DNA of 64,000 nt from Cycas panzhihuaensis. Taxonomy: Eukaryota; Cycadophyta. Within the stretch, counting starts at the first letter, position 1; every line of letters begins with the position of its first letter. Shown in pieces: positions 13,532 to 24,315 of this stretch. The notes under the pieces are model-generated. The model saw only the letters and a list, made by a program, of their open reading frames with translations, had not been told where the DNA came from and made no database searches. The stretch is from contig CM041465.1 of NCBI GenBank assembly GCA_023213395.1, positions 141,801,741 through 141,865,740 on the forward strand. Reading direction: 5' to 3'. A program made the translations under genes and the position numbers.

Positions 13532-13862
13532 ATGGTTTTGTCCATTGACCCATCCCTCCCCTCTGACGATCTTTCTAATTCTGACTTTGACCAGGAGGCT
13601 GATGATGATACCCATGATGATCCTGCACCAGACCCCCAACCTGAAGTATCTATATCCGCTGTCACCACCTCCTCCTGCCCTAAACCCCTAAGAGTGAGGG
13701 GCATTCTCCGCAAGACTCCAATATCTATCTTGATCGACGGTGGTGTGTCACTTAACTTCATTGATATTTTGATTGCTAGATAACTTAACCTATATATTAT
13801 CCCAAAAACTGGCTTCACATGCTCTCTATAGGGTACTAGAAACTCCATTGTGCAGGTGTTAT
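13532..13862 (+). pseudogene. Gypsy aspartic protease region, defective
   Basis: Continues the gag frame after an acidic linker (DDDTHDDPAPDPQPEV). Protease core ILIDGGVSLNFID lies near 13730-13765: the usual D-S/T-G catalytic triad is D-G-G here, so the active site seems lost. Stops at 13781-13783 (probably CAA to TAA) and 13829-13831 (probably CAG to TAG). After an A-run at 13863-13868 the pol reading moves to frame 1, so a one-base indel there is likely. Confidence 0.8.
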
Positions 13863-13863
13863 A

Positions 13864-15285
13864 AAAAACCTCGAAGTCCAAATTGGCTCATACATTTTAG
13901 TATCAGACTTCTATGCCTTGTCAATAGGAGGATCTGATGCTATCTTAGGGATTCAATGGCTGCAAACACTAGGGACCTATAGCACGAACAACTCACCTAC
14001 AAATCCATTCATTGCTTTCAAAGACCACATGGGGTGAAACCACAAAATTTATGGAATGCAATCCCCTCCTAACCAAGTGGTCTCTCCTGGACGTATGAAA
14101 CACCATCTTCAATCTCACCTAGGGTATATAGTCTGCCTCAATAATATTCAAATCAAACCACAAATTCATCCATATATCCAGGATGTCATTACCTAATATG
14201 AACAAGTATTCGCCCCTCTGCCTGCCACCACCCCTCCTGACTGCGATTTCTTTCATACAATTGATCTCCAATCTAACCATGACCCTATCAGCCTTCGACC
14301 TTACCGTAACTCATACTTCCAAAAGAATGAAATCGAGAAACTCACAAATGAACTCCTTGACATGGGCATAATCCAACCTAGTAAAAGCCCTTATGCATTG
14401 ATTATCTTAGTTCGGAAGAAGGATGGCTCCTTTCGCCTCTGTGTTGACTATAGGGAATTAAATAAGATTACCATCAAAAATAAGTTTCCCACCCGTTACA
14501 TAGATGACATGCTAGATGAAATCCATGGTGCAACCATCTTTTCTAAGTTAGACCTCCAATCTGGTTATTACCAAATCCCAATTTCCCCACAAGATTGTCA
14601 TAAGACAGCATTTTGCACACATCATGGCCATTTTGAGTTTCGAGCAATGCGCTTTGGCCTTTGTAATGCCCCGACAACCTTCCAAGCTCTCATGAATAGA
14701 ATCTTTGGGCCCTACCTTCGAAAGTTTGCCATAGTTTTCTTCGATGACATTCTTATTTATAGTGCCTGCCTGGATCTCCATATCCAACACTTAGAAATTA
14801 TTTTTCAAATATTGCAGAACCACCAACTCTATACAAAACTATCTAAGTGTGAGCTCGGACAATCAGAACTCAAATATTTGGGTCATATCATATCATCAGA
14901 AGGGGTACGTGTAGACCCCGACAAAATATCGGTCATCACAACGTGGCCAACACCTACCACTCTTACCCAACTACGAGCATTTCTTGGGCTCACAGGGTTT
15001 TATCAACGCTTTGTGTGTAACTATGCAACTCTTGCCACCCCATTAACTAACCTCCTTCGTAAAGAGGCTTTTCAATGGTCTCCCGAAGCACAGGCTGCCT
15101 TTTCCCACCTCAAGGTTGTAATGACCTGCACTCCAGTCCTCATCACTCCTGATTTTAACCAATCCTTCCAACTTGAATGCGATGCTTCAGGGTTTGGTTT
15201 AGGCGCTGTCCTAATGCAAGACTCTCATCCCATTGCATTTGAAAGCCGAAAATTAAAAGATCATGAGCTTCACCTCTCTACATAT
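13864..15285 (+). pseudogene. Gypsy reverse transcriptase, largely intact core
   Basis: Frame 1. The linker (ALSIGGSDAILGIQWLQ) has stops at 14035-14037 and 14194-14196. From 14362 an uninterrupted 308-codon stretch covers the RT palm and fingers: KKDGSFRLCVDYRELNKIT, then FSKLDLQSGYYQI, then FRAMRFGLCNAPTTFQ, then catalytic FFDDILIYS with Asp codons at 14743 and 14746. The connection (YLGHIISSEGVRVDPDK, AFLGLTGFYQRFV) leads into RNase H (LECDASGFGLGAVLMQ). The enzyme would copy element RNA to cDNA; catalytic residues survive, but the polyprotein frame around them does not. Confidence 0.93.
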
Positions 15286-15740
15286 TAGAACGAAATGAAG
15301 GCTATTCTCCATGCTATTGATAAATGGCGGCAATATCTCTTAGGCTCTATGTTTACTATTCTTACAGATCATCGTAGCCTCCATAATTTATTGACTCAGC
15401 CAATCTTGTCAGAAGAATAAGCTAAGTGGGTTCATCGATTACAAGTCTTTGACTTCTCAATAGCATATAAAAAAGGTAAAGACAATGCAGTGGCAAATGC
15501 TCTTTCACGTCTCCATCCTAACGACAATGTTCCGAACCCAAGCCTCCATGCCATCAGCAACCCCCAACCCCTTTGGCTCGATGAACTATGTTTTGAAAAT
15601 CAAGCCCAGCCAGACTACCCTAATTAGAGGGAAAATGTTCTCACCCATAAAGGTTGGTCAACCTTTAACAATCATCTCATCTACCACAATCGTATCTTTA
15701 TCCATCCCTCCTCCTCATTCATCCCTAAAATCCTAACGGA
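15286..15740 (+). pseudogene. Gypsy RNase H (C-terminal part) and linker
   Basis: Follows RT in frame 1 after TAG 15286-15288. It reads MKAILHAIDKWRQYLLGSMF, then TDHRSLHNLLTQ, with TAA at 15418-15420 (expected Gln), then FDFSIAYKKGKDNAVANALS, the usual end of gypsy RNase H. TAG at 15625-15627 replaces what is often Trp. RNase H removes the RNA template during reverse transcription. Confidence 0.88.
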
Positions 15741-16721
15741 ATACCACTCATCCGCCCTTGGTGGCCACTCTGGCTTCGATAAGACTTATCGACAGATTCG
15801 CGCAGATTTCTTTTGGCTCCATATGAAGACTACCATATTCACCTTCGTATCAGAATGTAACACCTATCAATGAAATAAAGTAGAGACCAAACCTCTTCCT
15901 GGCCTTCTTCAACCATTAAATATTCCACAAGGTAAGTGGCAAGATATTGCCATGGACTTCATCACGGGCCTACCACCATCTGCCAGGTTTGACTCCATTT
16001 GGGTAATCATTGATCGATTAACCAAGTATTCATACTTTCCCCCAGTGCACACCTCATATTCATCCTCTCGTCTCGCTGACTTATATATCCAATTCATATT
16101 TCGCCTCCATGATTTTCCATCATCTATCGTTTGTGATCGCGACCCTAAGTTTACTAGCTCCTTTTGGCAAGAACTCTTTAAGGCTGTCGGAACCTCCTTT
16201 AACATGAGCTCTGCCTACCACCCATAAATAGATGGCCAATCTGAGGTTCTAAACAGAACTTTAGAAACTTATCTACGTTGCTTTGCTTCAGAACACCAAG
16301 CTAAGTGGACCTCATGGCTTGCCCTGGCCGAGTATTGGTATAACTCCTCCCATCATTCTGCCATTGGTATGTCCCCCTTTTTGGCTCTTTATGGCTACCA
16401 CCCACCTTCTCACCATACCCTAGCCACAAATTTTAGAACAGCTTTTATGCAACAAAAGCTTCAAGAAATGGATCAAATCTTGCATGCCCTTTGACAAAAT
16501 CTAGCTAGTTCTCGAAATCGAATGAAGCAGCTGGCAGACCGCCACCGATCTGATAGATCCTTTGATATTGGAGATCTAGTATGCCTCCACCTCCAACCTT
16601 ATAAGCAACAATCATTTAAGTCCCATCAAGGGCATAAACTAAGCCCCTGCTACTATGGCCCTTATAAGATCCTGCACAAAATTGGTGAAGTTGCTTATGC
16701 CCTTGAACTCCCCCAAACACT
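15741..16721 (+). pseudogene. Gypsy integrase, defective
   Basis: Frame 1. The zinc-binding HHCC domain starts EYHSSALGGHSGFDKTYRQI (His near 15745); the first Cys is TGT at 15856, but the second is Tyr (TAT 15865), followed by TGA 15871-15873. The catalytic D-D-E core is present: Asp 15955 in MDFITGLPPS, Asp 16135 in CDRDPKFTSSFW, Glu 16243 in DGQSEVLNRTLE, with TAA at 16225-16227 and TGA at 16492-16494. The C-terminal domain (DIGDLVCLHLQP, LSPCYYGPYKILHKIG) runs to about 16720. Integrase inserts the cDNA; loss of a zinc ligand and three stops disable this copy. Confidence 0.92.
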
Positions 16722-17018
16722 AATATTCATAATGTCTTCCACGTATCCTGCCTAAAGAAATACCTTGGAGCTAAAGTTACACCCCACACAACCTTTCCCA
16801 TTCTCCTCGAAGAACAAACTCTTACAGTTCCTCCTGATAAAATCCTTGCCAGTCGCCAGCGCCGCCTCTGGAATCGCACTATTTTTGAACACTTGGTACA
16901 GTGGGTCCGCTGCGATGCTGATGAAGCTACTTGGGAGTCGGAAGAGTTCATCCAGAAACATCCTCATCTCCAATGCTGCGAGGACTCAACGTCTCAGAGG
17001 GGGGGACCTGTAACATAA
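16722..17018 (+). pseudogene. Integrase C-terminal chromodomain, frameshifted
   Basis: After an apparent indel near 16720 the reading moves to frame 3 (NIHNVFHVSCLKKYLG). A chromodomain follows at about 16839-16975: DKILASRQRRLWN, HLVQWVRCDADEATWES, EEFIQKHPH. These match chromovirus integrase chromodomains, which direct insertion to particular chromatin. The stop TAA at 17016-17018 lies inside the 3' LTR. Confidence 0.88.
16996..17008 (+). promoter_or_regulatory. Polypurine tract of the young gypsy element
   Basis: CAGAGGGGGGGACC immediately before the 3' LTR primes plus-strand DNA synthesis in this class; it overlaps the end of the chromodomain reading frame. Confidence 0.85.
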
Positions 17019-17385
17019 CCTCACCTTTCCTTAGCAAGAGGAAACCACCAACAAGTAAGGATGGACCGCTAAGTCATCCAATAAGATGTAAGGCCGCTAG
17101 GGCCACCAATAGAGTTATGTGTATGGACCGCTAAGTCGTCTAATAAGATGTAAGGCCGCTAGGACCACCAATAGAATCATTAAGGAGGAAGACCCTTACT
17201 TGTGTATTTAAAGGGTTAAACTACTCATAATGTTATTGGGTATGATATCTTGAAAGGAGAAAGTACTTCGGTACTCATTTTGGTGACTTATTTTCTGTGA
17301 TTTGTTTGTGCATTCGTGTTATTTAGCTTCAATTTCTACTAATTATCAATTCTACGAGCCCCGATTGCTGAGAAGGAATGGTCCA
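17009..17385 (+). repeat. 3' LTR of the young gypsy element
   Basis: 377 bp, no indels against the 5' LTR. Fifteen differences by my count, all transitions (about 4%). The internal 62-bp direct repeat is preserved. Followed by the TSD ATATC (17386-17390). Confidence 0.95.
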
Positions 17386-17390
17386 ATATC

Positions 17391-17725
17391 TCTATACCTT
17401 TAATCATATAAATACCAATACTTAAAGTAAAATTAAAATCACAAGCTTAGACTTGACTATTATAGTTTATACAAAATCCTTTAGTATATTGGAAAAGTTT
17501 CTTATGCCCTCAAACTCCTCTTTAACATCAAAACTCATAATGTTTTCCACATTTTCTACCTCAAAAAGTACCTCGATAAATCCACTGCCTCCTAAACTAT
17601 CCTCCCTATTCTTAATTAAGAACAAGATCTCACTATTTCTCATGGTTATATCTTGGCCAAATATCAACACCTCTATGGAAGAACTATAAAGGATGAACGT
17701 CTTATTAAAATATGGTGTAGTGTAT
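17391..17725 (+). pseudogene. Old Ty3/gypsy pol, second part (integrase C-terminus and chromodomain)
   Basis: Resumes the older gypsy copy exactly after the young insertion. The stretch around 17480-17575 aligns with the young copy at 16680-16760: LEKFLMPSNSS-like DNA corresponds to the integrase tail, and AAAAAGTACCTCGATAA corresponds to KKYLG. A chromodomain-like remnant lies at 17640-17720. With the insert removed, the two halves form one reading direction and one order. ORFs at 17453-17689 and, antisense, 17467-17745 are chance products of this relic. Confidence 0.75.
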
Positions 17726-17734
17726 GTAGGGGCT

Positions 17735-18430
17735 AAAATAAGCACTTACCTAAGTTTATTGAAGGAAATTGAGGCATTAGGGGTCTAGACACAAGGAACT
17801 CCCTTTTCTAGGAGATTCATGAGTGGTTTGTAATTTAAAGTAAAATTTACTAGAAAATAATAGACAAAGCTAAGTTTCCCACTGAAAGCTAGTTCTCAAG
17901 AGAGATTTAGATTTGGTTGTACCTTAACAAACCATCTATTAATAATATAACCGAAAATCTCCTTGTCCTCTTAATGATTTAATCTATAAATAATGAGGAG
18001 AAATTATATTTAGGGTAAGTGCTATTAATATACTTAAAAATAAGATAATTTTATATCATACCCTTCTTCTTTATAATTGGGACTAGGTTGGAGATGTAAT
18101 ATGGATAATAAATGGATTTTATTAGGCTAGTGTTAAATCGCATTTCAACCCCTATATTCATTTTGGCTAAAAATTTGGTGTAGATAGGGCATTTCTTTTA
18201 CCTAATAAACTTACTACTTGAGAGTACCATAAGATTATGAGTGATAATATTTAGATCAATACCCATGATATCTATATAATCCAAAGTAAAGATATCTTAG
18301 AACTCTTGAAAGAGTTCTATGTATTTGGAAATCTCCTTGGGACTACATTTTGACCTTTCTTTAAGGAACTTACCCTCAACTATGTGAATATAAATGGTCT
18401 CACACATAAGAATAGCATGCATATCCTTAA
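17735..18430 (-). pseudogene. Tat-like Ty3/gypsy RT/RNase H relic
   Basis: On the minus strand, reading leftward, fragments match Tat-lineage gypsy pol: ISKYIELFQEF and DIFTLDYIDIMGID near 18240-18350 (the pre-RT segment), a YYISNLVPIIKK-like RT start near 18060-18110, then GKLSFVYYFLVNF and PLMNLLEKGVPCV near 17790-17890, followed by SISFNKLR at about 17750 where RNase H begins. The RT middle is missing or unreadable. The relic stops where the old plus-strand gypsy ends, so one truncated the other. Confidence 0.6.
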
Positions 18431-20444
18431 AGTGAGGTGTTGCCTCCTAAATAAGGCAAATTTAGCTTTTATTAGGTGAATTTAGGTTAGCTAAGTGAGG
18501 ACCAAGGGTCAAGCATTTTTTAAACCTTAACTTGTGGAGATTTAAGGGGAGATAAAGGGTACTATTGGCTAGGTGTTCAAGAAGTGCTTTATCATTTTCA
18601 AAGTAATCAAGCTCCTAAATGGTTTTGGCCCTCATTGGGATCATAAGTGGCATTTTGAGACTATTTTGTAAATTATAAGGCCTCCTCAAAGAAGTTATCA
18701 TGATGTTGAGGCCTCTTACCCCTAAAAAGGTATTTGATGAGGTTAGTCATTGGTTATAAAAAAGGTTTAAGAGCCTTATATATAGGATGTAAGGAAGGAT
18801 TACACCTTAAGGACTTATTATAAGATGTAAAATAGTCAGAATTAGAGTTAAATAGGGTAAGAGCTTGGGGGGTAGAGACATACATATTTACAAAGTTAGT
18901 ATCCATTCAAACTTGGCCTAACATGTGTAATATATGTGCTAATTCTTTATCATCTTAACTTAGAGGAGTATGAGATCATGTCAACTCATATATAAATTAA
19001 GTTATGAGTGTGACTACTATATGGTTGGCAAAATATGTATTTTGAAATATATAGATTTTTATTTTAATGTATTTATATGCATGTGAGAACATTGACACTC
19101 ATGTTGGAGTATATTAACACTAATGATAGTTTATGCTCTTTGACAGTTTAAATTTTTAAAGTTATAGTTTATTCTCACTATGGAGAGGGTCATAGTTTAT
19201 GCTTATTATTGTGCTTATGTTCTAATTATTGGCAATAAAGAATTTTCATATAAAGGAATCTTACACTACCAAATTCCTTACATAATATATTTTGAACATT
19301 AACAAAGACTAATTTGATATTGTGGTGGAGAGAGGGGTAAGAAAGTAGGTCAATATTCCCATCAGAAATGTGTCCACTATTAGATGACCCTTTAGGATAT
19401 GAAGGTATAGGAGTAAGTCCAAATGGAGACTATAATTAAGGTATTTGAAAAGGTTGAGGATTGTTGTAAGAATAAGGGAGTGTTGGAGGATGAGATGCCC
19501 CTCTTATGATTTAGCAAATCAACTTGAGGGGACAAACCATGCCCTATTTATATTACTTGCATTACTTGTGTTTTTAAAATACTAGATATTGATGATATCA
19601 TTGACACAAGTAGATCAATATCAATTGCTTAGTTTTAATCATGTAAGATTCTAGGCTAAATATTAACATCTATATTCATTACTTGAGATTATTAGACAAA
19701 AGAAAAAGATGATGTAGAAGATGCTCAAGGCATGGCCTAGCCAAAATATTTAGGTCATGACTATAAGATAGGAATAGGGCCAACTAAACTTGGTAAAATT
19801 GGATCTTTATTTTCCAAAGCTTATACTATGAAAGTGATAGAAGCCTAATCAAAGGAGTGAAAGGATGATTATGTGGGACTTATGAGTAGGTTATGAGTAT
19901 TTTCTAAGAAGAGTGGGGAACATACCAATGGTTGAGTGAGAGGGAGAGAGTTAGATAAAGTAGTTAATAATACTTAAACCAACTTCAACTTTTGGCAAAG
20001 GTGAAGTAGTTGGAGAAAATGTACTTTCCCTAAAGAATATTTTCTATAATAACTTTTTCAATAGGAGGATCAAAGCTATTTATTATAGTACAAGAGATTT
20101 TAGAAGGAATTTTAGGTTTTTATGAGAATGATGCCACAAAAGAGAAACTTAATTATGTAAAGTGAATATAAATGGATGAATAAAGGGAAATAAAAATACA
20201 AAGGTAAAGGATATAAAAGATTGTCCATTCTAAAGAGAGATTGAAAAGGCAAGCTCCTTGTATGATTTCCATAGTGATGAAAATCATAGTACAATTAATC
20301 ACATTCCCAAATATAGTTACCAAAATATTTTCTTAGGAAAGGAGCTTAATTCTTCTAATCAAAAGAAATACCTACAATAAAAGTACATCCTAGAATAAAG
20401 AAATAAAACTCACTATATAAGGTACACGTGTTCCTATGGGTGAT

Positions 20445-20449
<5 letters not shown>
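18431..20449 (-). other. Probable upstream part of the Tat-like relic, unresolved
   Basis: About 2 kb with no ORF over 60 codons of recognisable family. The minus strand keeps Pro-rich readings near 19380-19500 that could be a gag or protease-linker remnant of the same Tat-like element. At 19090-19210 the plus strand carries ATAGTTTATGCTC-type repeats like those at 7530-7815. No gene is supported. Confidence 0.35.
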
Positions 20450-20515
<66 letters not shown>

Positions 20516-20519
20516 TATA
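20450..20519. repeat. Compound (AT)n-(GATA)n microsatellite
   Basis: About 12 AT units followed by about 10 GATA units, ending in ATATATAA. Confidence 0.95.
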
Positions 20520-21097
20520 ATTTTTCTCTTAGTAAGGGTTTCTGGGATTTTTTATCGTAGCCTCTTATTATTTCCTTTGCTAAAATGATCAAACCAAATA
20601 TATGAGTGTCTCTTTCCTAGTTTATTTCTTGAAGATGGATATTTGTTGATGATAATTTCTTACTATGGTGCCCAAAATATTTTCTTCTTTCTAATCTTCT
20701 TTCTATAAAATAATGTCAAAAGAGAATTGTTACCAATCACCCGTTAACCATTAGTGTGGGAAATTCCAAAAGGAAGCCTAGATGAGAATGAAAAAGGGAT
20801 TGCATCAAGATTTAAATTAGGTTTTATATGAGTGTGGTTAATAGACATTTAATAAATCATTCAAGGAAAAAAGTAAATAAGAAAAAAATATAAAAATGTG
20901 AAATGTAACATGTTATAAACCTAAGTTCGTAACTTGAAGGTAAAATCCCAAATGGAAGAAGAGAGTGCATGAGTATAAATAAATACATAAAGTGTTTAAT
21001 AGTAGACCAAATAATTAATTAATAAATTAATGATGATACATATTACATTGGATCTGTGTATGCACACATACACACACACACACATATTCATCTCTTA
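20520..21097. other. Noncoding A+T-rich spacer
   Basis: No ORF, repeat or element end recognised apart from a short (CA)n run at 21069-21084. Confidence 0.5.
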
Positions 21098-21102
21098 ATA
21101 AA

Positions 21103-21413
21103 TATTACAATTAGAAATGTAAACTATACAACAAACATCTAATGGTGAGTGAATGATAAACAACAAAATACAAGAGAAATGAAGTATATATAACATGAAC
21201 ACTTTATATGGAGAATTGGCCAAAACTTAATTACATAGAATGAAGAGTACATACTTATAATACATGCTCATCACTAGTGAGAGAACCCTATTGGTTGACT
21301 TAGAGGTGACACACATATCTAGGTGGCCCACAACCTCTAATATAAAATACAAACAAATGAATAGAGAGAGTTTACATAGGGTTAATATATGTAATTGGTT
21401 ATTACACCCAATA
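21103..21413 (-). repeat. 3' LTR of element F
   Basis: 311 bp, the left copy. The terminal TG/CA have become TA/TA on the plus strand (TATTACAATTAG ... ACCCAATA), both explicable by transitions. The C-run at 21414-21421 is the minus-strand polypurine tract. Confidence 0.9.
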
Positions 21414-21421
21414 TTCCCCCC

Positions 21422-22490
21422 TGTAATAGTCAATTAGATAAAATATTATCACATTAAATGATAAGCTCAACTCTTAAAAAGTATGCTAGATCATAAATAT
21501 TGCTGCCCATGAATAAAAAGTTGCTGATGTCCATATGAAGTAGAGTCCATCTACCACTGTAACTACTAGTTGGGTAGGAACTCCATTTGTGTACATGGAT
21601 CAATATATAGCTAGCAAGGATAGCTGAAAAAAGGTATTACCCCTTGCTCATATGGGAGTGTAAGCAAAAAAATATATAAATGGCATATGGCTCATGGAAC
21701 ATAGTAAGCAAGAGTAGCTTTAAAAGTATGTCCCACCTCTTGATAAATATGACTATCACTTCTTTGATATCTAATGGCCGAAAATACAATGGGCACTATG
21801 GCCTAAAATTTACCACATGGGCTAAAGGATGCCTCTTTGGGCTATACAACTTGCCACCATGGGCAAAATAACCAGCAATAGATGTTTTTACATGACTTAA
21901 AATGATAGATGTGACTCGAGTAAAGCATACATGACTCTCTCTTATATAAGAGTATAAAATAAACTCAATGGATTCTTTAATAGCAAAAAAATAAGACCAT
22001 GGCACATGTTATCCCCCCATTTGGGGTACACCACATCATAAAGCCTTAAAAATGTAATATGTATCTGAAGAAGCTAAGAAAAAATGAAGAAGAATATAAA
22101 TATGCGACTTTGAACTAATATTTATCCATGGAAATAACTCTGAAATATGTCAAATGACCTCTCAAATGAAAGGTCTCTCTATTATGGATCCAACATAACA
22201 AGCAACACTGAGAACAAAGATATATAACTTAAGATATTATTAAAAATATTAAGAGAACTCTATGAAAAACTAAAAATAGGCATTAAGCACCTTTTAGTTT
22301 CTAGTAGCTAGTCATATATAAATCTCATGTGACCTGGGGCTAAGAGATAAGGGGCTAATTAGACCCAAAATAATTATACAATCTAAATAATTTTAATTTT
22401 TTGAACGAGAAAAAAAATAAACTCCTTTCAATAGAGTTTGATATCTACCATCGATAATATACATAAAAAATATAATAATATAACCCTAAA
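21422..22490 (-). other. Noncoding internal segment shared by F and F2
   Basis: No coding capacity. It matches 32500-33600 in order: both contain AAGTCCATATGAA-type GTCCATCTACCA, TTGGGTAGGAACTCC, CTTGCTCATATGGGAGTG, GGTCTCTCTATTATGG and a final CCTAAAA-TAGGGTT, after which the two copies diverge completely into different cargo. ORFs 21680-21871 and 21796-22005 are chance. Confidence 0.8.
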
Positions 22491-23205
22491 AGATCAGGGT
22501 TTCACCATTTTTGCATATGTGTGTTATAGGGACACTACCAATGCTCAATGTTACAGGTTGCCATGTATTTGAGGCAGGTATACAATTGGATTTATATCCT
22601 TTGTGGGCAATAGAGAATGACCAAGGCTTAACAACTTTGATCTGAAGGGATTTGACTATGCTCTTTCTATCTTCGAGGACTCCCAAATATGACTATAAGC
22701 TCTTATAAAAATTCATCATGTTGTTATCTTGGCAAGCTTGTCTAGGCATATTATAAGCATATCCATGTAATTGTATTCTATATTCTTTTGAATTTCTTGT
22801 AGTTTTGGGTCAGCGTAGAGGGTTCCAAGGATCTATGTTCACCATTATATGCTCGATCAGCTACCATATATTTTGGGATGTAGGGTTTGAATGCACGATG
22901 AATGTGAATGCACTAATGGAAGTTCCTATCTCTAGCAATATCAAATCAAATATTCCCAAGTGTTAAACTAATCCATCCTTGGTAATGGATTTATCTGCAA
23001 TAGTAACTATCTTAACACAGAGGGATGCTCTACTGACTTGTACGAACCATGGATTTTCTTTCCTCCTATCTACCATCCTACGATATTGTAGAACATGGCA
23101 AGAACTAGAATCTGCCTTCAACATGCTTCTTCTGATTAGTGACGTATTTTCTAATTCTATCCATCCTTTGTACATGCTAAATCCATATCATCTACGAATT
23201 GACAA
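22491..23205 (-). other. Cargo of element F, unrecognised part
   Basis: Less A+T-rich than its surroundings and absent from F2. Minus-strand ORFs at 22486-22686 (66 codons; SFSIAHKGYKSNCIPASN) and 22963-23175 (70 codons; VDRRKENPWFVQVSRAS) look more like real protein than random DNA, but I do not recognise a family. It may be the 3' part of the carrier transcript or a second captured gene. Confidence 0.4.
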
Positions 23206-23209
23206 AGGT

Positions 23210-23640
23210 CTCTAAGTTTGGTATTGGCATTCTTCTACGTATTTGCATCGAGTGAAAACAGCCATAGATGGTAGCTCCACATCCTAGTTTTGTCAACACA
23301 CCCAACTCTGAGTCTTCAACCAACCCCAATGGTTTGTTTTTAATCATCTCGTCCTCCAGTGATTCATACACCACAAAATTTAGTCCAACATATGGAACCA
23401 CTCTAATTATAGATGGTAACCAACCTTTACATAAAGCTTTTGGGCCTTCCTCATGCAAGACAGTGGACAATGCATGAAACATACCATGATATTAATGGGG
23501 AGAGTTTTCTGTCTGAATAGTTAGTCTCCCACGAACTATGTTAATGAATTCAGCTTCAAGAAAAGCTGTGGGTGAACCTAGAAAACATCATCCACCATAT
23601 CCTGAAAGCTCTTTATCTATAGTTACATCAATAGTCCCAC
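23210..23640 (-). pseudogene. Captured fragment of an ADNT1-type mitochondrial carrier
   Basis: The minus strand reads RGRLTIQTENSPH, then GMFHALSTVLHEEGPKALCK, GWLPSIIRVVPYVGLNFVVY, ESLEDEMIKNKPLGLVEDSE and LGVLTKLGCGA, then jumps to IRRRMP. This is the second-to-third repeat part of a mitochondrial carrier family protein; the GLVEDSEL segment and order fit the plant adenine-nucleotide transporter ADNT1 group, which exchanges nucleotides across the inner mitochondrial membrane. One in-frame stop follows SPH (about 23490), and a short stretch is deleted between LGCGA and IRRRM. The fragment crosses several residues' worth of coding sequence without an intron, suggesting capture from spliced RNA. 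It has the same orientation as element F and cannot make a carrier. Confidence 0.85.
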
Positions 23641-24303
23641 AAATATGGTAATTGGCTACTTACCATGCTTACCAACATACAAATTTAGGATACTCCTTTT
23701 TCTTTTATTTTATTTTTCGAAAATACATAAGAGAATAAGATAGATTTTAGAGGCCTTAAATACAAAATTTTTAAACATAAGGAGAGTACATATTAGCAAT
23801 AGAAAAAAAATATGACCTTGTTCACATGTAAAGCTACAAACTCTTTTAAAATAAAAGTCACTTCTAGCCTCTGGATAGCAAGAAGGACTCATGCAACTAC
23901 TACCAACAATTCCTATTACATTATTGTCCACTTATTTGTAAAGGAAATGTTCATCGAGTAATTGAAATCTACATAAGAAATTGCTGTGGACTTTCAGTTG
24001 CATGCAATATTATTATGGTGCCACATGCGTAGAAGATGTCCACTTAAGCAGCTTTAACATGCTTCAAATAGCTACAAAAACTTCAAATGAGCTTGAAAAT
24101 AGCCTCACATCAACATCAAAATAGCCCCTCAAAATTTGATAATAGTCCCATAACAAAAATATGTATAAGATATAACTTGAAATGATCTTCAACTGACTAA
24201 GTCATAAAGCAGACACATCAAAAAATTTACAAGGCTTAAAGGATCAAAACAAGTATAGCATGTACTAGGGTTTATAATGGTGTTCTTAAGGATTGAACCT
24301 TGG
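23641..24303 (-). other. Leader of element F
   Basis: Between the carrier fragment and the primer site. The part from 24000 to 24300 resembles, on the minus strand, the start of the internal region of element G at 44745-45060 (AAGGTTCAATCCTTAAGAAC-like start, repeated GGGCTATTTT-like phrases). No ORF of note. Confidence 0.6.
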
Positions 24304-24315
24304 GCTCTGATACCA
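24304..24315 (-). promoter_or_regulatory. Primer-binding site of element F
   Basis: GCTCTGATACCA is the exact reverse complement of TGGTATCAGAGC and abuts the 5' LTR with no spacer, fixing the minus orientation. Confidence 0.92.

Larger units (their letters stand above)
11044..17385 (+). mobile_element. Ty3/gypsy chromovirus (6342 bp), full-length but coding-defective
   Basis: The element has TG...CA LTRs of 377 bp at both ends, a perfect 12-nt initiator-Met primer site, leader, gag, protease, RT, RNase H, integrase, chromodomain and polypurine tract, in gypsy order. The C-terminal chromodomain places it among chromoviruses; short LTRs and a 6.3-kb size would fit a Reina-like clade, which is inference. 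It is nested in an older relative (8440-11043 plus 17391-17725). The two LTRs differ at 15 positions by my count, all transitions. At least twelve in-frame stops and two or more frameshifts make it non-autonomous now; most stops are explicable by C-to-T or G-to-A change in CAA, CAG, CGA or TGG codons. Confidence 0.95.

Noticed and set aside
12487-13881. Long antisense ORFs over gypsy gag and protease
   Set aside because: Shadows of the plus-strand gag and protease readings, which carry the recognisable motifs.
24304-24315. tRNA gene fragments at the repeated TGGTATCAGAGC motifs
   Set aside because: Only 12 bases match, always next to LTRs; these are primer-binding sites, not tRNA genes.
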